This document shows positions 27,816 through 35,696 of a DNA stretch of 64,000 nt, in pieces. The translations under genes were made by a program, and so were the position numbers. The DNA is from an uncultured Elusimicrobia bacterium (GTDB lineage: Bacteria > Elusimicrobiota > Endomicrobiia > Endomicrobiales > CAIRNS01). A model generated the notes under the pieces. It ran no database searches and had not been told where the DNA came from. It saw only the letters and a list, made by a program, of their open reading frames with translations. Numbering within the stretch: position 1 is the stretch's first letter; every line of letters starts with the position of its first letter. The DNA lies in contig CAIRNS010000001.1 in NCBI GenBank assembly GCA_903880015.1, positions 59,413 to 123,412 on the forward strand, in the 5' to 3' direction.

Positions 27816-28976
27816 ATGGAGTATTTTCTGTCGGAAGAACAACAAATGATGGTGGATCTGGCACGCAAAATCGCCCAGGAAAAAATTAAGCCGGTTCGCG
27901 AACATTATGATGAAACCGAAGAATTTCCATGGCCTATCGTCAAGGAACTTGCCGCTGCTGATTTGTGCGGAACCTACATCCCGCAGGAGTTTGGTGGATT
28001 CGGCGGAGGAATATTCTCATTAGTGCTGGTTACCGAAGAATTGTGCAAAGTTGACGGCGGCATCGCGCTGGCGTTGGCTGCCACCGCGCTCGGGACCTTC
28101 CCTATTATGATTGCGGGCAATGATGAACAGAAAAGAAAATATCTGCCCGATATCGCCGCAGGAAGAAAGCTGGCGGCATTTGGGTTGACCGAACCGGAAG
28201 CCGGCTCAGACGCGACCGGCTTGCGTACGACAGCGGTCAAAGACGGTGATTTCTATGTTCTTAACGGAACAAAATGTTTTATCACCAATGCAGGGGACGC
28301 GGAAACCTATACGGTATTCGCCAAAACCAATCCCGGACGCGGCGCACGGGGCATTTCCTGCTTTGTCGTCGAAAAAGGAACGCCGGGCTTTGAATTCGGC
28401 AAAAAAGAAAAGAAAATGGGTATTCGCGCTTCTTCAACCCGTGAGCTCATATTTAATAACTGTAGAATCCCGAAAGAGAATCTGCTCGGAAAAGAAGGGC
28501 ATGGACTGATAACCGCACAAGCAACCTTGGATTGTTCTCGTCCCGGCGTTGCGGCTCAGGCGCTCGGCATTGCCGCCGGCGCACTGGAAGAAGCAGTCGC
28601 ATATGCAAAGACCCGCGTTCAGTTCGGACAGACGATAGCCTCGTTCCAGGGGATTCAGCATATGCTCGCCGACATGGCGACCGAAGTTGAGGCGGCACGG
28701 TGTCTGGTGTACGCAACTGCTCGCATGATGGATGCTCATCCGGGAAAACGCACCACCAAGGAATCGGCAATGGCGAAATTGTTTGCCTCTGAAACAGCCA
28801 TGAAAGTTACGACCAATGCAGTCCAGATATTCGGCGGGTATGGCTACAGCCGCGAATATCCGGTCGAGAAAATGATGCGCGACGCGAAAATAACCACGCT
28901 GTACGAGGGCACCAGTCAGATACAAAAAAATGAGATTGCGCTCGCTTTGATAAAAGAAGCAGCAACAAAAAAATAG
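27816..28976 (+). CDS. Acyl-CoA dehydrogenase (short-chain/Bcd-like)
   Basis: FAD-dependent acyl-CoA dehydrogenase, 386 residues. LTEPEAGSDATGL and FITNAG bind FAD and substrate; the catalytic base is the Glu of YEGTSQIQKNEIA near residue 366, the position used by butyryl-CoA dehydrogenases. The gene is followed by etfB and a ferredoxin-fused etfA, the order of CarCDE of Acetobacterium woodii and of Bcd-EtfBA complexes. By that analogy it may run as an enoyl-CoA reductase that bifurcates electrons from NADH to an enoyl-CoA and ferredoxin. The actual acyl substrate is not predictable. AAAGGAGAAACC precedes the ATG. Confidence 0.9.
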   Translation: MEYFLSEEQQMMVDLARKIAQEKIKPVREHYDETEEFPWPIVKELAAADLCGTYIPQEFGGFGGGIFSLVLVTEELCKVDGGIALALAATALGTFPIMIAGNDEQKRKYLPDIAAGRKLAAFGLTEPEAGSDATGLRTTAVKDGDFYVLNGTKCFITNAGDAETYTVFAKTNPGRGARGISCFVVEKGTPGFEFGKKEKKMGIRASSTRELIFNNCRIPKENLLGKEGHGLITAQATLDCSRPGVAAQALGIAAGALEEAVAYAKTRVQFGQTIASFQGIQHMLADMATEVEAARCLVYATARMMDAHPGKRTTKESAMAKLFASETAMKVTTNAVQIFGGYGYSREYPVEKMMRDAKITTLYEGTSQIQKNEIALALIKEAATKK

Positions 28977-28993
28977 TTTTCTGAGAGGCAGTT

Positions 28994-29779
28994 ATGCACA
29001 TAGTCGTTTGTATCAAACAAGTTCCCAATACAACCAATGTACAGATTGATGCGACCACGGGAACGCTTAAACGCGAAGGCGTCGAAGCGATCATCAACCC
29101 GTTCGACGAATACGCTATAGAAGAAGCAATTCGCTTGAAGGAACGATTCGGCGGGAAAACCACGGTTATCACCATGGGACCGCCGCAGGCGGAACAGGCG
29201 CTGCGCGACACGCTGGCGCGCGGTATTGACAATGCGATACTCGTCTCAGATCGCGCCTTTGCCGGCGCGGACACATGGGCAACATCCTATGCGCTAGCGC
29301 AAGCCATTCGTACGCTCGGTGACTATGACCTGATTATCTGCGGCAAGCAGGCAACTGACGGCGACACGGCGCAGGTCGGTCCGGGCGTCGCGGAAATGCT
29401 CAATATCCCGCATGTTGCCTATGTCAAAAAAATAGAAGAAGCTTCCAACGGTTCGATGAAAGTCGAACGCATGATGGAAGATGGATATGACCTCATCGAA
29501 ACGCCGCTGCCGGCGCTTATAACCGTGGTAAAAGAGATTAACACTCCGCGTTTGCCTTCCCTGCGCGGATTGATGAACGCAAAAAAAGCGCAAATTCCTC
29601 ACTGGAACGCAGAAACCATCAAAGCGGAAAAACTCAATATCGGGCTGACCGGTTCTCCGACGCAGGTTTTAAAAATATTCAGCCCGCCCCTGCGCCCCGG
29701 CGGCGAAATGCTTCAGGGATCGCTTGAACAGGTTGCGGAACAGCTCGTTGCCAAACTTAAAAATGCCCAGCTGATTTAA
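28994..29779 (+). CDS. etfB: Electron transfer flavoprotein, beta subunit
   Basis: EtfB of 261 residues. HIVVCIKQVPNT at the start, ITMGPPQAEQALRDTLARG for nucleotide binding and CGKQATDGDTAQVGPG, a block characteristic of the NADH-using, bifurcation-capable Etf group. TPRLPSLRGLMNAKK is the recognition-loop region that docks on the dehydrogenase. It lies between the acyl-CoA dehydrogenase gene and etfA. The bifurcating assignment rests on motif resemblance and gene order; no measurement supports it here. Confidence 0.93.
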   Translation: MHIVVCIKQVPNTTNVQIDATTGTLKREGVEAIINPFDEYAIEEAIRLKERFGGKTTVITMGPPQAEQALRDTLARGIDNAILVSDRAFAGADTWATSYALAQAIRTLGDYDLIICGKQATDGDTAQVGPGVAEMLNIPHVAYVKKIEEASNGSMKVERMMEDGYDLIETPLPALITVVKEINTPRLPSLRGLMNAKKAQIPHWNAETIKAEKLNIGLTGSPTQVLKIFSPPLRPGGEMLQGSLEQVAEQLVAKLKNAQLI

Positions 29780-29821
29780 CCAATGGTGTGCGGGTAATCT
29801 TACGGAGGCGGTACTTTTATT

Positions 29822-31063
29822 ATGTCTAACCAGATTGCGGTCTCAGCGGATAAATGCATCGGATGCGGACTGTGCTTTAAAGCGTGTCCTTTCAATGCGA
29901 TATCCATGGCGGAACGCCCGACTCACCCCAGAAAACTTAAACTTGCTGTCATCGATATGCATACCTGTACTTTTTGCGGTGCGTGTGTTGATTCCTGCAA
30001 AAATATCGGCGCAATAACCATGATCAAGGATGCCCCTGCGGTTCTTGACACAGATTTATCCGCCTACCGCGGCGTATGGGTATATGCCGAGCAGCGCCAC
30101 GGTGAAATATCACCGGTGGTCTATGAACTCCTTAACGAAGGTGCCGTCTTGGCGCGCAAACTGAGCGTCCCGTTGTCCGCCGTGTTAATCGGCGACAACA
30201 TAGAAGCAAAAGCACAGGACCTGATACACCATGGCGCCGACAAGGTATACCTGTTTGACGCTCCGCTGTTCATTGAATTTCAGGATGATTCCTATTCCGA
30301 TGTCTTGTCACACCTTATCGTTGAAGAAAAACCTGAGATAGTACTGATGGGTGCAACCAATATCGGCAGGTCGTTCGCCTCGCGCGTAGCAGCCCGCATC
30401 CGCACCGGACTTACGGCAGACTGCACGGCTTTGGATATTGATCCGACAACAAGAAATCTTATGCAGACCCGTCCGGCATTCGGCGGCAATATTATGGCAA
30501 CCATCCTGTCGCCGCGGCATCGCCCTCAAATGTCAACGGTTCGTCACAAAGTTTTCAAGCCCGCAGTGAAAGATTCATCCCGCACCGGCACCATCATCAA
30601 AAAAGGCGTTAACACCGCTACTATAGTCAATAGAACTAAATTTCTGGGATTTATTAAAGATACGACTGCCAAGGTCAATCTTTCCGATGCCGACATTATA
30701 GTATCCGGCGGCAGAGGATTGGGAAAAACGGAAGGGTTTACCCTGATTGACGAACTTGCTGAAGCCCTGGGCGGCGCGGTCGGATCATCCCGCGCGGCAG
30801 TTGACGCGGGCTGGATTCCCTATTCTCACCAGGTGGGACAAACGGGCAGAACCGTCAGCCCGAAGATCTATTTCGCCTGCGGAATCTCCGGACAGATACA
30901 ACATCAAGTAGGCATGGGATCGTCAGAAATCATTGTGGCTATCAATAAGGATCCCAGCTGCCCAATGATGAAAATGGCAACCTTCGCCATCGAAGGCGAC
31001 CTGTACGAAGTTATCCCCTGGATCATAAAAGAAATCAAAAAAGCACGCGGCTGTCAGATATAA
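29822..31063 (+). CDS. etfA: Electron transfer flavoprotein alpha subunit with N-terminal ferredoxin domain
   Basis: EtfA of 413 residues, about 70-80 longer than plain EtfA because residues 1-65 form a 2[4Fe-4S] ferredoxin domain (CIGCGLCFKACP and CTFCGACVDSCK; the second motif lacks the usual Pro). The Etf part holds GADKVYLFD and ATNIGRSFASRVAARIRTGL, and the C-terminal FAD domain has VGSSRAAVDAGW and QVGQTGRTVSPK. CarE of A. woodii has the same extra ferredoxin domain and works in a ferredoxin-reducing complex. The likely role is to carry electrons between flavin and soluble ferredoxin, which could feed the hydrogenase encoded downstream. It is the last gene before a strong terminator. 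Confidence 0.93.
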   Translation: MSNQIAVSADKCIGCGLCFKACPFNAISMAERPTHPRKLKLAVIDMHTCTFCGACVDSCKNIGAITMIKDAPAVLDTDLSAYRGVWVYAEQRHGEISPVVYELLNEGAVLARKLSVPLSAVLIGDNIEAKAQDLIHHGADKVYLFDAPLFIEFQDDSYSDVLSHLIVEEKPEIVLMGATNIGRSFASRVAARIRTGLTADCTALDIDPTTRNLMQTRPAFGGNIMATILSPRHRPQMSTVRHKVFKPAVKDSSRTGTIIKKGVNTATIVNRTKFLGFIKDTTAKVNLSDADIIVSGGRGLGKTEGFTLIDELAEALGGAVGSSRAAVDAGWIPYSHQVGQTGRTVSPKIYFACGISGQIQHQVGMGSSEIIVAINKDPSCPMMKMATFAIEGDLYEVIPWIIKEIKKARGCQI

Positions 31064-31085
31064 CCGCATACATACTGCATCTCCA

Positions 31086-31124
31086 AAAACCCGAGCGATG
31101 GAATCCATCACTCGGGTTTTTTTT
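31086..31124 (+). terminator. Rho-independent terminator after etfA
   Basis: AAAACCCGAGCGATGG pairs with CCATCACTCGGGTTTT (one C-A mismatch) around a short loop, followed by a run of eight T. It ends the icd-to-etfA operon about 20 bases after the etfA stop and separates it from the lexA promoter just downstream. Confidence 0.92.
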
Positions 31125-31132
31125 GCTTACGC

Positions 31133-31161
31133 TTGACAACCATACATATGTATGGTATTAT
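31133..31161 (+). promoter_or_regulatory. lexA promoter
   Basis: Consensus TTGACA (31133-31138) and near-consensus TATTAT (31156-31161) lie 17 bases apart. The expected start near 31168 leaves a leader of about a dozen bases with AGGGGG as the ribosome site before the lexA ATG at 31180. The whole spacer is filled by a palindrome listed separately. Confidence 0.8.
31139..31156. promoter_or_regulatory. Probable LexA operator (SOS box), 18-bp palindrome
   Basis: ACCATACATATGTATGGT is a perfect 18-bp inverted repeat placed exactly between -35 and -10 of the lexA promoter, where a bound repressor would block RNA polymerase. It differs from the Escherichia coli box (CTGT-N8-ACAG) and the Bacillus box (GAAC-N4-GTTC). 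LexA normally represses its own gene, so this is the best candidate for its binding site in this lineage. Binding is inferred. Confidence 0.7.
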
Positions 31162-31179
31162 TAATAACCAGGGGGAATC

Positions 31180-31770
31180 ATGGAAAAACTAACCGATAAA
31201 CAAAAAAAAATCGTTGATTTTATTATCCGCGTTAACGCTGATTCCGGCGTGTCGCCAACTATACGGGACATAGCAAAGAGCTTTTCGCTGAGCGTCGGAA
31301 CGATTCAAGATCATTGCAAGGCCCTGATCCGTAAAGGATATCTCAAACATAATCCCGCAACGGCGCGGGGGATGGAACTATCATTTAGAAAACCGTTGTT
31401 GCCGGTTCCTCTGGTGGGCAGCGTACATGCCGGAACGCTGGCGGAAGCCATTGCAGACAGCGGAGAATATGTGTATGTCGACAGCAGCGTTCTCAAGAGC
31501 GGCGAATATTTTGCGCTCAGGGTTACGGGGGACAGCATGACCGGTTCCGGCATATATGAAGGGGACCTGATTGTCGTCAGAAAGCAATCAGTCGCTGAAA
31601 ACGGCGAAATAGTCGCCGCCATGATCGACGGCAATGCCGCGGTTAAAAAATTCCGGCGCCGGCACGGGACTACTTCTCTTGAATCAACTAATCCGGCATA
31701 CCAACCCATCACTTCAAAAAAAATAGCGATACTGGGAAAAGTAGTCTATTTGACTCGGCGTTTGCACTAG
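31180..31770 (+). CDS. lexA: LexA repressor
   Basis: SOS repressor and self-cleaving serine peptidase, 196 residues. Winged-helix DNA-binding domain at about 1-65 with SPTIRDIAKSFSLSVGTIQDH; the recognition-helix residues differ from the E. coli SPNAAEEH form, fitting a different operator. The cleavage site is Ala84-Gly85 in SVHAGTL, the catalytic Ser is Ser119 in TGDSM and the Lys is Lys156 in AAVKK, so RecA-stimulated autocleavage should work. It heads a cassette with a small gene and dinB, 3 and 8 bases apart, so the polymerase would be induced by DNA damage. Confidence 0.95.
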   Translation: MEKLTDKQKKIVDFIIRVNADSGVSPTIRDIAKSFSLSVGTIQDHCKALIRKGYLKHNPATARGMELSFRKPLLPVPLVGSVHAGTLAEAIADSGEYVYVDSSVLKSGEYFALRVTGDSMTGSGIYEGDLIVVRKQSVAENGEIVAAMIDGNAAVKKFRRRHGTTSLESTNPAYQPITSKKIAILGKVVYLTRRLH

Positions 31771-31773
31771 TGT

Positions 31774-32022
31774 ATGGACACCATCATTATTGACGAACGC
31801 ATTGATGTAGGCGCAGTATTTAAAAAAAACATCATTAAACCGCGCTGGTTTGTTTGGAAGGGGCGCAAGTACGCCATTACAGAAGTTACCTATACCTGGG
31901 AGGATACCCAGGGGGCAGCCAGGGTCATGCATTTTGCGCTCAGCGACGGGAACACCTTGTTTGAAGTATCATTAAATCTTACCTCGCTGGAATGGCGACT
32001 TGAAAAAAGCTCCGTTGTTTGA
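31774..32022 (+). CDS. Small conserved-looking protein between lexA and dinB
   Basis: Unrecognised 82-residue protein encoded 3 bases after lexA and 8 bases before dinB. It reads as a single small beta-rich domain: PRWFVWKGRKYAITEVTYTWED, then HFALSDGNTLFEVSLNL and a final EWRLE. The pattern of an F-W-GR-Y strand, a W and a final WxL resembles the DUF6504-type domain found at the end of, or beside, ImuB-like Y-family polymerases, though this is recall of a pattern and not a search result. Its location points to a damage-inducible accessory factor of the DinB polymerase. Confidence 0.75.
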   Translation: MDTIIIDERIDVGAVFKKNIIKPRWFVWKGRKYAITEVTYTWEDTQGAARVMHFALSDGNTLFEVSLNLTSLEWRLEKSSVV

Positions 32023-32030
32023 GACATACA

Positions 32031-33257
32031 ATGACCAGAACGATTTTGCTTATCGACATGAATGCTTTCTTCGCATCCGTTGAACAGGCGATGAACCCCG
32101 CCTTGAGGGGAAAACCGATTATCGTATGCGGACGGGGGCGCACCGTCGTTACCACGGCGTCGTATGAGGCGCGCGTCTTCGGCGTTAAAACAGGAATGAA
32201 TCTCTATCAGGCAAAACAGGCCTGCCCGCAGGTTATTGCCGTCGAAGGGGACATGAGCAGGTATATTGACGCCAGTCACAACATACAACGCATTGCGCGG
32301 GAATTTACGGACCAGGTCGAAATGTTTTCTATCGACGAATGTTTTCTTGATGTTTCAAAAACCTGCAGAAATGAAGTTGACCCCCAGAACATAGCCAGAG
32401 CAATCAAACATACGATACGCGAGAAACTCGGAGTAACCTGTTCGATCGGCATCGGGCCGAACAAGGTGGTTGCCAAGATTGCCAGCAAAATGCAAAAACC
32501 GGACGGGCTCATCGAAATACGGGAAAAAGACATCCCGGTACTCTTTGCGCTCATGGCGGTTCAAAAACTACAAGGCGTGGGGGTGGGCAGGCATATATCG
32601 GAAAAATTGATGAGCATGGGCATAACAACTGCCGGGCAACTGGGTAACACCCCTTTAGAAAAACTCATGCATCACTTCGGTATCATGGGATACCGCCTCA
32701 AAAGGATAGGAGAGGGGAAAGACGACAGCCCCGTTGACTCTTCGGGTGGCAATGAACTGATAAAATCAGTCGGACATAGCCACACCTTTCCCCGAGACAC
32801 GAGAGATATATCCATAATCCGCTCCTATATGATGATGCTGACGGAAAAAGTGGGGCTACGGCTAAGAGAATATGGATTAATGGGAAAAACCGTATACTGC
32901 ACCATTCGTTTTGGTGATTTTACTTCCTGGGGTGCCCAGCAGGGACTCAAAGAACATATCCGCCAAAACAGGGAGATTTTTTTCGTTGCTGAACAGATAC
33001 TCGCCCGCGCGTTTCCGTTGTCAAAAGCGGTCCGCCTTGTCGGGTTGAGCATCAGTGATCTAAAACCCCGCGATACCCAGCAATTTCTGTTGAAGGAAAT
33101 GGAAAAAGACACTACGCTGGCTGAAGCCGTTGACGACATTAACAAGAAATACGGCGTATTCACCATAAAAGCGTCTTCTGTCATACTGTCTGAAAAGTTT
33201 GGCATACGGCCCTCCTGCGGGATGGTAAGCAAACAGGCGTTAAAAATAAAGGTTTAG
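32031..33257 (+). CDS. dinB: DNA polymerase IV (Y family)
   Basis: Error-prone translesion polymerase, 408 residues. Start set at the ATG giving MTRTILLIDMNAFFASVEQA; an earlier TTG overlaps the upstream gene. Catalytic carboxylates are in LIDMNAFFASVE and MFSIDECFLDVS; the steric-gate region and YEARVFGVKTGM are typical. Helix-hairpin-helix segment near 180-205 (LQGVGVGRHISEKL) and a little-finger domain at about 240-350. No canonical clamp-binding QLxLF peptide is visible at the C-terminus (it ends KQALKIKV). Regulated with lexA. Confidence 0.93.
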   Translation: MTRTILLIDMNAFFASVEQAMNPALRGKPIIVCGRGRTVVTTASYEARVFGVKTGMNLYQAKQACPQVIAVEGDMSRYIDASHNIQRIAREFTDQVEMFSIDECFLDVSKTCRNEVDPQNIARAIKHTIREKLGVTCSIGIGPNKVVAKIASKMQKPDGLIEIREKDIPVLFALMAVQKLQGVGVGRHISEKLMSMGITTAGQLGNTPLEKLMHHFGIMGYRLKRIGEGKDDSPVDSSGGNELIKSVGHSHTFPRDTRDISIIRSYMMMLTEKVGLRLREYGLMGKTVYCTIRFGDFTSWGAQQGLKEHIRQNREIFFVAEQILARAFPLSKAVRLVGLSISDLKPRDTQQFLLKEMEKDTTLAEAVDDINKKYGVFTIKASSVILSEKFGIRPSCGMVSKQALKIKV

Positions 33258-33304
33258 GATGAAATAATGCCTGCAAAAAACTACATTTCATCGCACCAAA
33301 GCTT

Positions 33305-33325
33305 ATTTGACAGTTTAGGTCAAAT
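33305..33325. promoter_or_regulatory. Inverted repeat on the hydrogenase promoter (candidate operator)
   Basis: ATTTGAC (33305-33311) and GTCAAAT (33319-33325) form a perfect 7+7 inverted repeat with a 7-base spacer. The left arm contains most of the -35 box, so a protein bound here would directly control the hydrogenase operon. The half-site TTTGAC is loosely like those of CRP/FNR-type factors but the spacing differs. No regulator gene is adjacent. Confidence 0.5.
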
Positions 33326-33335
33326 AATATATGAT
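33307..33335 (+). promoter_or_regulatory. Promoter of the hydrogenase operon
   Basis: TTGACA (33307-33312) and TATGAT (33330-33335) are spaced by 17 bases. The expected start near 33342 gives a leader of about 40 bases, AGGA, and the ATG at 33383. No other promoter of this quality was seen in the following 17 kb, and most gene junctions there overlap. Confidence 0.65.
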
Positions 33336-33382
33336 TTTATAATTAGAATTGAACAAAAAAAGACGAAAGAGTATAGGATTCA

Positions 33383-34396
33383 ATGGCCTTATATTACATT
33401 ACTGAATCGAACTGGAACAGTTTCCTTCATTTGCTCATCACCAAATTTATTGCTTATTCACTGGAAAATCGTGAAGGCAAACTTTTTTGGACGCAGGTAT
33501 CCGCTGATAAAATGCCCGGGATTACCATCAATCGTTACCGTGCACTCCACTCGATAAAAAACTTTTTTTTCCCTCTTGCCGAAGAAGTAACCCATGAGCC
33601 ATCCCCCAAAAAAACCGTTCTGATAGGCGTAAAAGCGTGCGATCTTAAACAATTGGAAATTATGGATGCCCTTTTTAGCGGAGGGGTTGTCGCTGATCCG
33701 TATTATGTTGCTCGACGGCAGAACACGATCATTATTTCCTGCGATTGCGATGCCTCACTCCCCAGCTGTTTTTGCACAAAAATAAGTGGACAGCCCTATC
33801 CCAAAAAGGGATTTGACATAAATCTAAGCTTGGTGCGGGCAGGATATATCGTTGAAACCGGAAGCTCGGCGTGTGACGATCTTATTATGTCAAAAAAACG
33901 CCTATTTCAGGTACCGCAAAGTTACCATCTTGCCGAACGGGACCATATCCGTCAAAAAATAACCAAGGCGGTCACCGACAATAATCAGTCCTTTTCGTGG
34001 AATGATCCGCGAACATTGGTACAATCAAGCCATGAGTCACCTCAATGGTTGACTGATATCGCAGGAACATGCGTCGAGTGCGATGCATGTCGATTTAATT
34101 GCGGCACCTGTTATTGTTTTTTTCTGGGGAACAGTGAAAATAACGGCGAGAAAATGCGGACTTGGGATTCTTGCCAATCGACGGGATACGGCAGGGTTGC
34201 GGGGGGAGCTAATCCCCGCAAAGAGAAGCATGAACGATTACGCAATTATTATGCTTGCAAGCTCGTATATCGCCCGGAGAATTTCGATGTGTATGCCTGT
34301 TCAGGGTGCGGCCGGTGCATAGAAGTATGCCCAGGGAAAATCGATATTCGCAAAAGCCTTCAAAAACTCTATGAGCATGTTCAAAAGCCCGTATAA
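33383..34396 (+). CDS. Iron-sulfur subunit, sulfhydrogenase beta (HydB)/anaerobic sulfite reductase A-like
   Basis: Protein of 337 residues in the HydB/AsrA family, which carries electrons from a partner flavoprotein to a hydrogenase or reductase. The N-terminal 200 residues include VLIGVKACDLKQLEIMDALF and a CDCDASLPSCFC cluster, both seen in this family. The C-terminal part has two [4Fe-4S] sites, CVECDACRFNC and CSGCGRCIEVCPGKID. The next gene encodes the HydG/AsrB-like flavoprotein and overlaps it by 26 bases. In Pyrococcus these subunits serve a soluble group 3 hydrogenase; here they precede a membrane group 4 enzyme. Partnering is inferred from gene order. Confidence 0.83.
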   Translation: MALYYITESNWNSFLHLLITKFIAYSLENREGKLFWTQVSADKMPGITINRYRALHSIKNFFFPLAEEVTHEPSPKKTVLIGVKACDLKQLEIMDALFSGGVVADPYYVARRQNTIIISCDCDASLPSCFCTKISGQPYPKKGFDINLSLVRAGYIVETGSSACDDLIMSKKRLFQVPQSYHLAERDHIRQKITKAVTDNNQSFSWNDPRTLVQSSHESPQWLTDIAGTCVECDACRFNCGTCYCFFLGNSENNGEKMRTWDSCQSTGYGRVAGGANPRKEKHERLRNYYACKLVYRPENFDVYACSGCGRCIEVCPGKIDIRKSLQKLYEHVQKPV

Positions 34397-35198
34397 ATCC
34401 ATACCGGCAATACTCGAAACCATAATCGAGGAAACTGCCGCCATAAAAACTTTTGTACTGCGTCCGCAGGAGCCCATAATGTTCGATACGGGACAATTCA
34501 TCGAACTCTCTATACCCGGTGTCGGCGAAGCTCCTTTTACGCCATCTTCTTCGCCATTAGCAACAGACACCATTGAAGTTACCATCATGCGCGCAGGACA
34601 CCTGACGGAACATCTGCACCGGCTCAAAGGCGGTGAGACTTTGGGGATTCGCGGGCCGTATGGAAAAGGATATCCGCTTGATAAATGCCCGGGCAAAGAA
34701 GTCATTATTGTCGGTGCCGGCGTCGGCATAGCCCCCTTGCGCTCCTTTCTTTTACCCTTGATAGCGCAAAAAGACAACTACAGCCGCATTTTAGTTTGCT
34801 ACGGCACAAAAACACCGGCCGATATCGTTTATAAAGATCAATTCCCTGAATGGGAAAAGGTTCCAGGGCTTGAATTACTACGCAGTGTTGATACTTGCCC
34901 CATCGGCGCTTGGGACGAGACGGTGGGGTTAGTCACCTGTTTGCTTGACAAAGTAAAAGTTACCACTGCTTCTGCTATTGCCGTTGTCTGCGGACCGCCC
35001 ATAATGATGAAATTTACGGTTAAAAAGTTACTGGATATCGGACTTAAACCACATGATATATATGTCTCCATGGAAGGCAATATGTCGTGCGGCATCGGCA
35101 AATGCGGGCATTGTCAGCTGGGCCCTTATTTTGTCTGCAAAGACGGTCCGGTTTTCAGTTATGACAAGATTCAAAACATCCCATCACCTTTTGCATAG
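34371..35198 (+). CDS. FAD/NAD(P)-binding diaphorase, sulfhydrogenase gamma (HydG)/AsrB-like
   Basis: Ferredoxin-NADP reductase-type flavoprotein of 275 residues. FAD domain with GQFIELSIPGVGEAPF and SSSP, then the NAD(P) domain with VIIVGAGVGIAPLRSF and VVCGPPIMMKF. A C-terminal [2Fe-2S] cysteine motif CGIGKCGHCQLG...VC matches HydG and dihydroorotate dehydrogenase B subunits. It should take electrons from, or give them to, NAD(P)H and pass them to the HydB-like partner. NADH versus NADPH preference cannot be read from the sequence by eye. The start overlaps the previous gene; a second ATG two codons later is equally possible. Confidence 0.87.
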   Translation: MSMFKSPYKSIPAILETIIEETAAIKTFVLRPQEPIMFDTGQFIELSIPGVGEAPFTPSSSPLATDTIEVTIMRAGHLTEHLHRLKGGETLGIRGPYGKGYPLDKCPGKEVIIVGAGVGIAPLRSFLLPLIAQKDNYSRILVCYGTKTPADIVYKDQFPEWEKVPGLELLRSVDTCPIGAWDETVGLVTCLLDKVKVTTASAIAVVCGPPIMMKFTVKKLLDIGLKPHDIYVSMEGNMSCGIGKCGHCQLGPYFVCKDGPVFSYDKIQNIPSPFA

Positions 35199-35210
35199 GA
35201 TGACCGAGCA

Positions 35211-35696
35211 ATGGACAACATGAAAAAACTTGTTATTGATATTGATGTATGTTATCAGTGCACTGATTGTGTGGCTGATTGTGATTATTTTTACCATCCT
35301 CATAACAAGGGATATGTCCGCTGTATGGCTTTGGCGGCACAGGAACATGTTTGTCGCCGTTGTGAAGATTCCCCGTGTGTCTCCGCCTGTCCGCGCGAAG
35401 CCCTTGAAAAGGATGCGAACGGCAGATTAAACCGCTCATCTTTGCGGTGTACTTCGTGCAAAAGCTGTACGGTGGCTTGTCCGTTCGGCGTTATTTATCC
35501 GCGCATCGTAGAATATTCATCAACCATGTGCGATTACTGCGCGGACCGGTGCACTGACGAACAAACACCCGTGTGCGTAAAATCCTGTACGCAGGGGGCA
35601 CTGCAATGGCGTGAAGTTTCTGAAGATCCGTCAGCAAATATTTATGCCGTACGCGATGGCGCTTTTTATGTGAGAACAATTAAATGGAAAAAATAA
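35211..35696 (+). CDS. Polyferredoxin, HycB/CooF/HydN-like
   Basis: Electron-transfer protein of 161 residues with four cysteine motifs: CYQCTDCVADC, CRRCEDSPCVSACP, CTSCKSCTVACP and CDYCADRC...CVKSC, enough for four [4Fe-4S] clusters as in HycB and CooF. These proteins link an upstream donor to a membrane-bound group 4 hydrogenase. It sits between the diaphorase pair and the membrane subunits, exactly where a wire between the two modules would be expected. Start at 35211 or the ATG 9 bases later. The 3' end overlaps the next gene by 13 bases. Confidence 0.85.
   Translation: MDNMKKLVIDIDVCYQCTDCVADCDYFYHPHNKGYVRCMALAAQEHVCRRCEDSPCVSACPREALEKDANGRLNRSSLRCTSCKSCTVACPFGVIYPRIVEYSSTMCDYCADRCTDEQTPVCVKSCTQGALQWREVSEDPSANIYAVRDGAFYVRTIKWKK

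Noticed and set aside
33267..33557. 96-codon frame at the start of the hydrogenase operon
   Set aside because: It begins upstream of the predicted promoter and overlaps the HydB-like gene in another frame; the protein shows no domain.
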